Assembly: GCA_902761905.1 (NCBI GenBank)
Contig: CACWMK010000053.1
Span: 1-56,421, forward strand
Length of the DNA stretch: 56,421 nt
Source of the DNA: an uncultured Prevotellaceae bacterium
GTDB lineage: Bacteria; Bacteroidota; Bacteroidia; Bacteroidales; Bacteroidaceae
Reading direction: 5' to 3'
A program made the position numbers and the translations under genes. Shown piece after piece: positions 25,890-33,848 of this stretch (positions are counted from its first letter, which is position 1; each line of letters begins with the position of its first letter). The notes beneath the pieces are model-generated. The model worked only from the letters and a program-made list of their open reading frames with translations, ran no database searches and was not told where the DNA came from.

Positions 25890-27551
25890 ATGGAAAAATT
25901 GATAAAAGTTCATGTTTTAAACAATGATAAGGTAGTAGAGGTGCCTATTGGTTCTACTATCGAGGATGTATATGCTTTGTCGGGCGTTGAGATAGAACAC
26001 GGCCCAATCTCTGCGCATGTTAATAATAAGGTAGAGGGTATGCACTATCGTGTGTACAAACAGAAGCAGGTGGAGTTTCTGGATATCTGCTCTTCTAGTG
26101 GTTCGCGTGCTTATACACGTAGCCTGTTCTTTGTGCTTTGCAAGGCCGTTCACGACCTGTTTACGCCTTGTAAGGTGTCTATCGACATACCTGTTAGTAA
26201 TGGTTACTATGTAAATCTGAATATCGGGCGCCCTGTAACACTCGATGATGCTGGTGCTATCCGTCGTCGCATGCAGGAGATTATCGATGCTGGTTATCCC
26301 ATCCATCGCCACGAAACAACTACTAAAGAGGCTATCGAGCTCTTTGATAGTCTGCATAATCGCTCTAAGGTTAAACTGCTGCAGAGTACTGGCAGACTTT
26401 TTACCACCTATTATGATATAGATGGTTACGTGGATTATTACTACGGATCGCTGCTTACAAATACCAGGCAGATTTATCTGTTTGGAGTGGAGAAATACTT
26501 TGATGGTTTGCTCTTGAGACTACCTTCGCGTGAGCATCCTAACGAACTGGGTGAGATGACTCATCAAGACAAGATGTTCGGTATCTTCAAGGAGCATCAC
26601 CAGTGGCAGGATATCCTGGGATTGCGAACCATCGGCGATCTCAATGAGACTATTATGAATGGACATTCGTCGGAGCTCATACAGATAAGTGAAGCTCTGC
26701 AGGAAAAGAAGATTGCAAATATTGCCGACGAGATTGCTCAGCGCAAGGGCGTAAAACTTGTGCTTATAGCTGGTCCCTCGTCATCAGGTAAGACTACCAC
26801 TTGCAAGCGTCTTAGCGTGCAGTTGGCTGTCAACGGCATCCACCCGGTAGGTATCTCGCTCGATGATTATTTCTTGGATCGCGACAAGACGCCTAAGGAC
26901 GAGAAGGGTGATTATGATTTTGAACACCTACATGCCTTGAATCTTCCCTTGCTAAATGAGCAGTTGACGGCTCTGTTCAGGGGTGATGAGGTGGAACTGC
27001 CTCGCTACAATTTCCAGAAAGGTATGAGCGAGTGGAGTGGTAAGAAACTACAGCTTAAGGGCAACGAAGTGCTGGTGGTTGAGGGGATTCACGCCTTGAA
27101 TCCTGAACTTACTTCAGAGATTCCTAACGATCAGATTTTCCGCGTCTACGCTTCGGCTCTGACTACCATCTTGCTCGATAATCATAACTATGTACCCACC
27201 ACAGATAATCGTCTGCTTCGCCGCATTATCCGCGACTATAAGTATCGTGGTGTTAATGCTCAGGAAACTATCCGTCGATGGCCAAGCGTTAGGGCAGGGG
27301 AGAACAAGTGGATTTTCCCGTTCCAGGAGAATGCCGATGCGATGTTTAACACCGCTATGCTGTTCGAGTTGGCTGTGATAAAGAGTCAGGCAGAACCACT
27401 TTTAGAGCAGGTTCCAGAAGACTCGAAGGAATATTCAGAGGCTTATCGCCTGCTGAAATTCCTTCGATATATCCGTCCCATTCCTGAGACACAGATTCCA
27501 CCAACATCGCTGCTTCGCGAGTTCCTTGGCGGATCGTCGTTCAATTACTAA
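25890..27551 (+). CDS. TGS-domain nucleoside (uridine) kinase
   Basis: 553 aa from ATG 25890; a TTG two codons upstream also opens the frame. The N-terminus (KLIKVHVLNNDKVVEVPIGS) is a TGS domain, followed by a threonyl-tRNA-synthetase-like editing-domain remnant. The C-terminal half is a uridine kinase/phosphoribulokinase domain with P-loop LIAGPSSSGKTTTCKRL near residue 298 and GISLDDYFLDRDKTPKDEKG. The fusion is common in Bacteroidetes; it should phosphorylate uridine/cytidine. It converges on polA with no gap. Confidence 0.9.
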   Translation: MEKLIKVHVLNNDKVVEVPIGSTIEDVYALSGVEIEHGPISAHVNNKVEGMHYRVYKQKQVEFLDICSSSGSRAYTRSLFFVLCKAVHDLFTPCKVSIDIPVSNGYYVNLNIGRPVTLDDAGAIRRRMQEIIDAGYPIHRHETTTKEAIELFDSLHNRSKVKLLQSTGRLFTTYYDIDGYVDYYYGSLLTNTRQIYLFGVEKYFDGLLLRLPSREHPNELGEMTHQDKMFGIFKEHHQWQDILGLRTIGDLNETIMNGHSSELIQISEALQEKKIANIADEIAQRKGVKLVLIAGPSSSGKTTTCKRLSVQLAVNGIHPVGISLDDYFLDRDKTPKDEKGDYDFEHLHALNLPLLNEQLTALFRGDEVELPRYNFQKGMSEWSGKKLQLKGNEVLVVEGIHALNPELTSEIPNDQIFRVYASALTTILLDNHNYVPTTDNRLLRRIIRDYKYRGVNAQETIRRWPSVRAGENKWIFPFQENADAMFNTAMLFELAVIKSQAEPLLEQVPEDSKEYSEAYRLLKFLRYIRPIPETQIPPTSLLREFLGGSSFNY

Positions 27552-30317
27552 TTAGTGGGCTTCTAGCCAGTTCTGGCCAAATCCAGAGTCGGCTACCAAG
27601 GGCACACTCAGGTTGAGAGCATTCTGCATTTCTTCGAGCACGATGCTCTCAACTTTTTCTTTCTCCTCTGGGAATACAGAGAAGTTCAATTCGTCGTGTA
27701 CCTGCAGAATCATTTTAGAGCGTATTCCCTCGGCTTTAAAGCGATTAAAGATGCGAATCATAGCCACCTTTATTATATCAGCAGCAGTGCCCTGAATCGG
27801 GGCGTTGATGGCATTTCGCTCTGCAAATCCACGTACGGTAGCGTTGTGGCTGTTGATGTCTGGCAGATAGCGGCGACGGCCGAATAGGGTAGTAACGTAA
27901 CCCTTCTGGCGTGCCACTTCTTTAGATTTTTCCATATAGTCGTGCACCTGTGGGAAGGTGTCAAAGTATCCGTCTATCAGCATCTTAGCCTCGTCGCGAG
28001 GGATGTCAAGTCGTTCTGCCAAACCAAATACTGTGATACCATATATGATACCAAAGTTGGCTCGTTTTGACTTGGTACGCTCATCGCGTGTAACCTCCTC
28101 TATTGGCTTCTTGTAAATGTTTGCAGCTGTTGCTGCGTGCAGATCCTTGCCCTCGCTAAACACTTTTATCATCTCTGCATCCTGCGACAGATGGGCCATC
28201 ACGCGCAACTCTATCTGACTATAGTCTGCTGAAAAGAACAGACAACCTGGCTCTGGAACAAATGCCTTACGAATCTCCTTGCCATCCTCGCCTCTGATGG
28301 GGATGTTCTGCAGGTTAGGATCAGATGACGACAGTCGTCCTGTTGCTGTAATCGTCTGGTTAAACGAAGTGTGGATATGACCTGTTTTAGGGTTGATAAG
28401 CTTGGGTAGGGCATCGATATAGGTGCCTATCAACTTCTTTAAACCTCTGTGTTCCAATATATCAGCAACGATTTCGTGCTTGTTCTTAAGCTGTTGCAGA
28501 ACCTCTTCGGATGTTACGTACTGACCAGTCTTGGTCTTTTTGGCCTTCTCTACTATCTTAAGTTTGTCGAAGAGTATTTCACCAACTTGTTTTGGCGAAG
28601 CGATGTTGAATCTCTCGCCTGCAAGTTCGTAGATACGTGCCTCTATCTCGTTCATGCGGTTGGTAAACTGTTTTGACGTTTCGGCTAGCGATTCTGTATC
28701 CAGACATACACCGTTCATCTCCATTTCGGCCAAAACAGGCATCAGTGGCATCTCGATATTATAGAATAGGTCTTCGCACTCGGCCTTTTTCAGTTCAGGT
28801 TCCAGCTTGTTCTTCAGTCTCAGAGTTATGTCCGCATCCTCAGCTGCGTACTCGTATACTTGCGAGGGTGGGAGAGAGCGCATCGATTTTTGGTTCTTAC
28901 CCTTTGGTCCGATGAGTTCATCAATGTGGATGGTTTGGTAGTTGAGATAAATCTCAGCCATGTAGTCCATGTTGTGATGAAGTTCGGGTTGGATGAGATA
29001 GTGAGCTATCATTGTGTCCCACATCTTACCTTTGAGTTCGATGCCGTAATTTCTTAATACCTCGAGGTCGTACTTCAGATTCTGTCCGATTTTGAGGATT
29101 TCTGGGTTCTCGTATACTGGTTTAAAGATATTAACAATTTGCAACGCTTCTTCACGATTGGCAGGTATAGGGACATAAAACGCCTCAAATTCCTTCACGG
29201 CGAAGCTCAAACCTACCAATTCTGCGTCGATTGCAGAGGTTGAAGTGGTTTCTGTGTCTAGACTGAGAATTTTGTTTGTCAAGAAATAGTCACATAATTT
29301 CTTTAAATCCTCCTGATTTTCAACTAGTTGGTAGTTGTGAGGTGTGGTTTTTAATGTCTCAAAACTCGCGTTTTCGCACACAGCTTGCCCGTCGGGCGTG
29401 AATTCTGCAAAGAGATCGAGTTGCTGATTTACGACTTTTTGCGGTTTTTGGCTTTTTTTAAGAACTCTGTCTGCGAAGCTCTTCATCTCCAGTTCGAGCA
29501 GTAATTTGCCAAGTTCGTCCTCGTTTGGTTCCACGAGTTTCAAACTTTCCAAATCCAGCTCGATGGGCACATCAGTTTTGATGGTTGCCAGGAAGTAACT
29601 CATCTTTATGTCGTCGACATGCTCTTCAACTTTTTCACGTAGTTTACCTTTGATTTCTGATGAACGTGCCAGCAACTGCTCGATGCTTCCAAACTCATCG
29701 ATAAGTTTGGCGGCAGTCTTTTCTCCCACACCAGGACAGCCAGGGAAGTTATCGGCTGAGTCGCCCATCAGTGCCAACAGGTCGATAACGGCCATAGGGG
29801 AGGGGATGTTGTATTTTTCGCAAACCTCCTTTGGTCCCATCGTCTCATATCCGCCTCCATGACGTGGGCGATAGATGAAAACATTGTCGCGCACCAACTG
29901 TCCGTAGTCCTTATCAGGCGTAAGCATATACGTCTCAACTCCGATGGAACCGGCTTTTTCTGCCAGTGTTCCTATCACGTCGTCAGCCTCATATCCGTCT
30001 ACTTGAAGTATAGGGATACGATATGCTTTCAGCAGATCCTTGATGATAGGTACGGCCTTGCGTATATCCTCAGGAGTCTCTTCGCGTTGAGCTTTGTAGG
30101 CAGGAAATGCCTCGCTACGGAAGGTGGGTCCGTGTGGATCAAATGCTACTCCTATGTGGGTTGGCTTCTCCTTGGTGAGTACCTCGTTAAGGGTGTTCAG
30201 GAATCCCATAATGGCACTCGTATTCAGTCCCTTAGAGTTGATTCTTGGGTTTTTGATGAACGCATAATAACTGCGATAAATTAGCGCATAAGCGTCTAAA
30301 AGAAATAATTTCTGCAT
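27552..30317 (-). CDS. polA: DNA polymerase I
   Basis: 921 aa. 5'-nuclease domain (LFLLDAYALIYRSYYAF, VDGYEADDVIGTLAEKA, DSADNFPGCPGVGEKTAAKL), then a 3'-5' exonuclease domain with the acidic residues kept (ILSLDTETTSTSAID). The polymerase core has DPNLQNIPIRGEDGKEIRKA, FSADYSQIELRVMAHLS, RRAKSANFGIIYG-like RANFGIIYGIT, and MILQVHDELNFSV. Proofreading therefore looks intact, unlike in some PolA proteins. Needed for Okazaki-fragment processing and repair. Confidence 0.97.
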   Translation of the reverse strand: MQKLFLLDAYALIYRSYYAFIKNPRINSKGLNTSAIMGFLNTLNEVLTKEKPTHIGVAFDPHGPTFRSEAFPAYKAQREETPEDIRKAVPIIKDLLKAYRIPILQVDGYEADDVIGTLAEKAGSIGVETYMLTPDKDYGQLVRDNVFIYRPRHGGGYETMGPKEVCEKYNIPSPMAVIDLLALMGDSADNFPGCPGVGEKTAAKLIDEFGSIEQLLARSSEIKGKLREKVEEHVDDIKMSYFLATIKTDVPIELDLESLKLVEPNEDELGKLLLELEMKSFADRVLKKSQKPQKVVNQQLDLFAEFTPDGQAVCENASFETLKTTPHNYQLVENQEDLKKLCDYFLTNKILSLDTETTSTSAIDAELVGLSFAVKEFEAFYVPIPANREEALQIVNIFKPVYENPEILKIGQNLKYDLEVLRNYGIELKGKMWDTMIAHYLIQPELHHNMDYMAEIYLNYQTIHIDELIGPKGKNQKSMRSLPPSQVYEYAAEDADITLRLKNKLEPELKKAECEDLFYNIEMPLMPVLAEMEMNGVCLDTESLAETSKQFTNRMNEIEARIYELAGERFNIASPKQVGEILFDKLKIVEKAKKTKTGQYVTSEEVLQQLKNKHEIVADILEHRGLKKLIGTYIDALPKLINPKTGHIHTSFNQTITATGRLSSSDPNLQNIPIRGEDGKEIRKAFVPEPGCLFFSADYSQIELRVMAHLSQDAEMIKVFSEGKDLHAATAANIYKKPIEEVTRDERTKSKRANFGIIYGITVFGLAERLDIPRDEAKMLIDGYFDTFPQVHDYMEKSKEVARQKGYVTTLFGRRRYLPDINSHNATVRGFAERNAINAPIQGTAADIIKVAMIRIFNRFKAEGIRSKMILQVHDELNFSVFPEEKEKVESIVLEEMQNALNLSVPLVADSGFGQNWLEAH

Positions 30318-30377
30318 AACTTTCTTAATTTTCGGCTCAAAATTACCAAATTATTTCTTAATAACGGAATTATTTCT

Positions 30378-30385
30378 TATTTTTG
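30378..30385 (+). promoter_or_regulatory. Promoter -7 box of the polyprenyl synthase
   Basis: TATTTTTG on the plus strand. It overlaps an in-frame GTG at 30385, which excludes that codon as the start and leaves ATG 30406. Confidence 0.6.
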
Positions 30386-30405
30386 TGCCAAAATTTCTGT
30401 TTGTT

Positions 30406-31380
30406 ATGGATTATTTATCAACTATAAGAAGGCCTATTGCAACTGAGTTGAACGACTTTTTGGCGTTGTTTCAACAGTGTTTGTCGCAAGGTGAGGGATT
30501 GCTCGAGTCGGTATTGTCGCATATCCGTCAACGAGGCGGAAAGCGTATGCGCCCGATACTGATAATGCTGGCTGCTAAGAATTTTGGTGATGTTAATGAT
30601 ACGACCCAGAATGCAGCCCTTGGTCTGGAGTTATTGCATACAGCCAGTTTGGTTCACGACGATGTGGTAGACGAAAGTTCTGAACGTCGCGGCCAGCCAT
30701 CAGTTAACGCTGAGTATAATAATAAGGTGGCCGTTTTGGTGGGCGATTATATTCTGTCTACAGCCCTTCTTCGAGTCGCTCTTTCTAATAATCATGAAAT
30801 CGTACAAGAATTAGCCGAGCTCGGTCGTACTCTTGCTGCTGGCGAGATCCTCCAGTTGTCGAACATTTCGAATCAGAAAATCTCGGAAGATGTTTATTAT
30901 CAGGTAATTGACAAGAAGACTGCCGTGCTTTTCGAGGCTTGTTGTAAGCTTGGTGCCATCTCTGTTGGTGCTTCTCGTGATGTAGTAGAAAAAGCTGCAA
31001 AATTCGGACATAATATTGGTATGATTTTCCAGATTCGTGATGACATCTTTGATTATTACGACTCTAAGGAGATAGGTAAGCCTACAGGTAATGATATGCT
31101 TGAGGGTAAGCTTACTTTGCCTATCATATATTCGCTTACTCACTATGAGTCATCGGCTATGATGACTCTTGCGAAGAAGGTAAAGAATGGCTCGATTAAT
31201 TCGGATGAAATCGCAGTTTTAATCGAGTTTGCTAAGCAGTATGGAGGTATAAAGTATGCCGAGAAGAAGATGGGAGAGTTTGCCAAGGAGGCTCAGACGT
31301 TTATCGATGAATGCGTGAAACCTGAGCTGAAAGAAGCATTCACAGCTTATCTGGAATATGTAGCCCAGCGTAATATTTAG
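30406..31380 (+). CDS. Polyprenyl diphosphate synthase
   Basis: 324 aa from ATG 30406. Both Asp-rich motifs are present: LVHDDVVDES near residue 84 and QIRDDIFDYYDSKEIGKPTG near residue 210. GGKRMRPIL marks the family. Long-chain trans-prenyl synthases (IspB type) make the side chain of menaquinone from IPP. Chain length cannot be read directly. Single-gene unit ending at a 22-bp array. Confidence 0.92.
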   Translation: MDYLSTIRRPIATELNDFLALFQQCLSQGEGLLESVLSHIRQRGGKRMRPILIMLAAKNFGDVNDTTQNAALGLELLHTASLVHDDVVDESSERRGQPSVNAEYNNKVAVLVGDYILSTALLRVALSNNHEIVQELAELGRTLAAGEILQLSNISNQKISEDVYYQVIDKKTAVLFEACCKLGAISVGASRDVVEKAAKFGHNIGMIFQIRDDIFDYYDSKEIGKPTGNDMLEGKLTLPIIYSLTHYESSAMMTLAKKVKNGSINSDEIAVLIEFAKQYGGIKYAEKKMGEFAKEAQTFIDECVKPELKEAFTAYLEYVAQRNI

Positions 31381-31408
31381 TCTGATTTCGCATTAGTATA
31401 TATATGAA

Positions 31409-31496
31409 AGTACTCCAGTCCTTACGTTAAAGGACTGGAGTACTGCTATTAAAGGACTGCAGTCCTCTTACTGGAGGACTGAGCCTAGTATTAATC
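31409..31496. repeat. 22-bp-phased array, four units, AGKACT-N2-AGTMCT
   Basis: Units start at 31409, 31431, 31453 and 31475. Cores are AGTACTCCAGTCCT, AGGACTGGAGTACT (the exact reverse complement of the first), AGGACTGCAGTCCT (self-palindromic) and a decayed AGGACTGAGCCTAG. It fills the gap between the convergent polyprenyl synthase and deoC and overlaps the deoC stop by 2 bp. Confidence 0.88.
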
Positions 31497-32439
31497 AAAA
31501 GAATTTAACTTCTTCGCCGATTACCTCGCTTAGCAGTAGGTTGGCCAGGCGTGATGTACCCATGCGGAACATCTGGTTAGTTAGCCATTTTTCGCCCAGA
31601 ACCTCTTTTACGATGGTGTAGTATATTAGTGCATCCATCACGCTGTTAAGGCCTCCAGCGGGCTTAAAACCAATCATAATGCCCGTTTCATCGTAGTACT
31701 CCTTGATGGCCTGACACATCACGTATGCAGCCTCTGGTGTAGCAGCTGGTTCGAGCTTACCAGTAGATGTCTTGATGTAGTCGGCTCCTGAGTACATTGC
31801 CAGGATAGAAGCTGTCTTGATGTTGGCTGCTGTCTTCAGGCAACCAGTTTCCAGTATAACCTTAAGTTTAGCATCGCCGCAAGCCTCTTTAATCTGCTGG
31901 ATTTCATCGATACAAGTCTCGTAATCGCCTGAGAGGAATGCACCTACGCTCAGCACCATATCTATCTCTGTAGCACCATCTTTTACAGCCAAGCCAGTCT
32001 CAATAGTCTTAACTTCGATAAGGGCCTGAGACGAGGGGAATGAGCCTGATACGCAAGCTACCTCTACGCCTTCGATTTCGAGAGTCTCTGATACCACTTT
32101 TGCAAAACGTGGATACACGCAGATAGTAGCTACGTGGGGTAGGTGAGGGTAGTTCTCCTCGAACTGGTTTACACGCTCTGTAAAGGCCAGTACGCTCTCG
32201 TCGCTATCGGTGGTCTTCAGGGTAGTAAGCTCAACGCTACCCATCAGGAATTTCTTTACCTCCAGAGTATCGTTCTCGGCTACTTTGTTGGCAATAATAT
32301 CCTTTACTGCTTCCTTTACTTCCTCGTCTGTTATTTCGAGGTTGTACTTACTTAGAACCTCTTCCATGCGGCTCTTCTGTGGCATCTCAAAGTGATGATG
32401 ATGCTCGTGTTCGTGATTGTGTTCTGCCATTTCTGCCAT
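31495..32439 (-). CDS. deoC: Deoxyribose-phosphate aldolase
   Basis: 314 aa. The Schiff-base Lys lies in DYIKTSTGK near residue 224; GATEIDMVLSVGAFLSGDYE and MIGFKPAGG complete the family. It cleaves 2-deoxyribose-5-phosphate to acetaldehyde and glyceraldehyde-3-phosphate. The N-terminus has an unusual His/Glu run (HNHEHEHHHHFE, residues 7-18) before the conserved part begins. Last gene of dtd, two membrane proteins, mazG and deoC. Confidence 0.95.
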   Translation of the reverse strand: MAEMAEHNHEHEHHHHFEMPQKSRMEEVLSKYNLEITDEEVKEAVKDIIANKVAENDTLEVKKFLMGSVELTTLKTTDSDESVLAFTERVNQFEENYPHLPHVATICVYPRFAKVVSETLEIEGVEVACVSGSFPSSQALIEVKTIETGLAVKDGATEIDMVLSVGAFLSGDYETCIDEIQQIKEACGDAKLKVILETGCLKTAANIKTASILAMYSGADYIKTSTGKLEPAATPEAAYVMCQAIKEYYDETGIMIGFKPAGGLNSVMDALIYYTIVKEVLGEKWLTNQMFRMGTSRLANLLLSEVIGEEVKFF

Positions 32440-32468
32440 AATTGCTTGTTGTTATATTGTTAAAACTG

Positions 32469-32795
32469 TTATGCCATAAGTTTCTTGTTCTGTATATGTC
32501 TCAGCGAGTCGCGCTGGGTCTTTTTCTCGATAGATTTCTCGAGTTCTGTGGTCAAATCTACGCCTGTTTGATTGGCCAAGCAAAGCAGTACCCATAGGAT
32601 ATCGGCCATCTCTTCGCCTAGGTTGTCTTTCTCGCCTGGCTTAAAGCTCTGATCGCCGTATTTGCGGGCCATCACGCGGGCTAGTTCGCCTACTTCTTCA
32701 GTTAGAACTGCCATATTCGTCAGCTCCGAAAAGTAGCGTACACCATATTCCTTTATCCAGCGGTCAACCGCCTCTTGTGCTTCTTTTATTGTCAT
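32469..32795 (-). CDS. MazG-like nucleotide pyrophosphohydrolase
   Basis: 108 aa from ATG 32795 (MTIKEAQEAVDRW), which overlaps the stop of the preceding membrane protein in an ATGA arrangement; upstream in-frame codons lie inside that gene. Metal-binding ExxE and ExxD pairs are EEVGE and EEMAD. Single-domain MazG proteins hydrolyse NTPs or dNTPs to monophosphates and may clean the nucleotide pool. Adjacent to deoC and dtd. Confidence 0.87.
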   Translation of the reverse strand: MTIKEAQEAVDRWIKEYGVRYFSELTNMAVLTEEVGELARVMARKYGDQSFKPGEKDNLGEEMADILWVLLCLANQTGVDLTTELEKSIEKKTQRDSLRHIQNKKLMA

Positions 32796-33085
32796 TTTAT
32801 GATGTATTGAATCTTTTCTAATAGTAACAACATCGGTAAACAAGCGAGATAGATTATTATAGCAATCCATCCCTCTAGTCCTTCAAGTTTTCTAATTTCA
32901 TATCCTCCATAAACTATTAAAGCTGTTATGAATGGTATAGCAATGATCGTTAGATGAAATAAGGTTAAAATATAGGTCACTAGTAGGCATCCCGAGATGA
33001 ATAGAATAAATCTTTTCATTCGTTCGCTGGCAATATCCGACCATTCTTCCTTTATTTCTTTTGTAAGCCACTTCAATGCTCTCAT
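32792..33085 (-). CDS. Small membrane protein, 97 aa
   Basis: From ATG 33085 (MRALKWLTKEIKEEWSDIAS). A charged N-terminal helix is followed by about three hydrophobic segments (FILFISGCLLVTYIL, IIAIPFITALIVYGG, WIAIIIYLACLPMLLL). ATGA overlaps on both sides tie it to the 82-aa gene upstream and mazG downstream. Not recognised; function unknown. Confidence 0.7.
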   Translation of the reverse strand: MRALKWLTKEIKEEWSDIASERMKRFILFISGCLLVTYILTLFHLTIIAIPFITALIVYGGYEIRKLEGLEGWIAIIIYLACLPMLLLLEKIQYIIK

Positions 33086-33330
33086 TTGTGAAATATCATT
33101 TGGGTGATAAGTATGAAAATGCAAATCAGTAGTATTACGATGTACTGCTTGTTTTCGCGCTCGTATTGCTTCCAATGGAATGCTTTGTAGAGGAAAACGA
33201 TGAGGAACATCAGCAAGCCTACACCACATGGCCATACGCCGATGGCATAGCTTTTCACCATCGACAGCACCACGCCGATTATCAGGAGTAGGGCACTTGC
33301 CAGTTCTAATTCCTTGAGATACTTTTTCAT
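33082..33330 (-). CDS. Small membrane protein, 82 aa
   Basis: Three hydrophobic segments (ASALLLIIGVVLSMV, VGLLMFLIVFLY, IVILLICIFILITQMIF) and short charged loops. It starts 4 bp after the dtd stop and overlaps the next gene by 4 bp. Not recognised. Confidence 0.7.
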   Translation of the reverse strand: MKKYLKELELASALLLIIGVVLSMVKSYAIGVWPCGVGLLMFLIVFLYKAFHWKQYERENKQYIVILLICIFILITQMIFHK

Positions 33331-33334
33331 CGTT

Positions 33335-33787
33335 TTATTCCTTGTTTTTTGTGTCCATGCAGATAGTTACAGGACCGTCGTTCAGTAGTTCTACTTTCAT
33401 ATCGGCGCCAAATTCGCCTGTGGCAACTTGCTTGCCGATTGCTTCAGAAAGCTGTTTGCAGAAAGCTTCGTAGAGTGGGATAGAGTGCTCATGACTTCCT
33501 GCACGGAACCATGAAGGACGGTTGCCTTTCTTGTATGATGCAAATAGTGTGAACTGACTGATTACCAGACAGTTACCATCGACATCTAGTATCGAACGGT
33601 TCATTACATCGTTCTCATCACCAAACACACGCAGATTGGCTATCTTCTTAACTAGCCACTCTACATCTTCCATCGAATCCTCCTCGCAAACGCCTAATAG
33701 GATAAGGTATCCATTGTCTATCTTGCCTTTAATCTGGCCCTCGATAGTAACGCTGGCGTGGGTGACTCTTTGTATAACTGCTCTCAT
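33335..33787 (-). CDS. dtd: D-aminoacyl-tRNA deacylase
   Basis: 150 aa, the usual length. MRAVIQRVTHASVTIEG at the N-terminus, the SQFTLFASYKKGNRPS active-site block and the GP motif in LLNDGPVTICMDT identify DTD. It hydrolyses D-amino acids (and misloaded Gly) from tRNA. Promoter -7 box TATCTTTG is at 33808-33815. First gene of the dtd-mazG-deoC group. Confidence 0.95.
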   Translation of the reverse strand: MRAVIQRVTHASVTIEGQIKGKIDNGYLILLGVCEEDSMEDVEWLVKKIANLRVFGDENDVMNRSILDVDGNCLVISQFTLFASYKKGNRPSWFRAGSHEHSIPLYEAFCKQLSEAIGKQVATGEFGADMKVELLNDGPVTICMDTKNKE

Positions 33788-33807
33788 CTTGTTTCCTTAA
33801 TTTGCCG

Positions 33808-33815
33808 CAAAGATA
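33808..33815 (-). promoter_or_regulatory. Promoter -7 box of dtd
   Basis: TATCTTTG on the minus strand, 21 bp upstream of the dtd ATG and 34 bp after the uvrC stop. Confidence 0.55.
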
Positions 33816-33848
33816 CGACATTATTTTGAAACTACCAAATATTTTCCT

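Noticed and set aside
33085-33235. 50-residue N-terminal extension of the 97-aa membrane protein
   Set aside because: It is antiparallel in composition to a soluble low-quality stretch and overlaps the 82-aa gene completely; the ATGA start at 33085 fits the operon.
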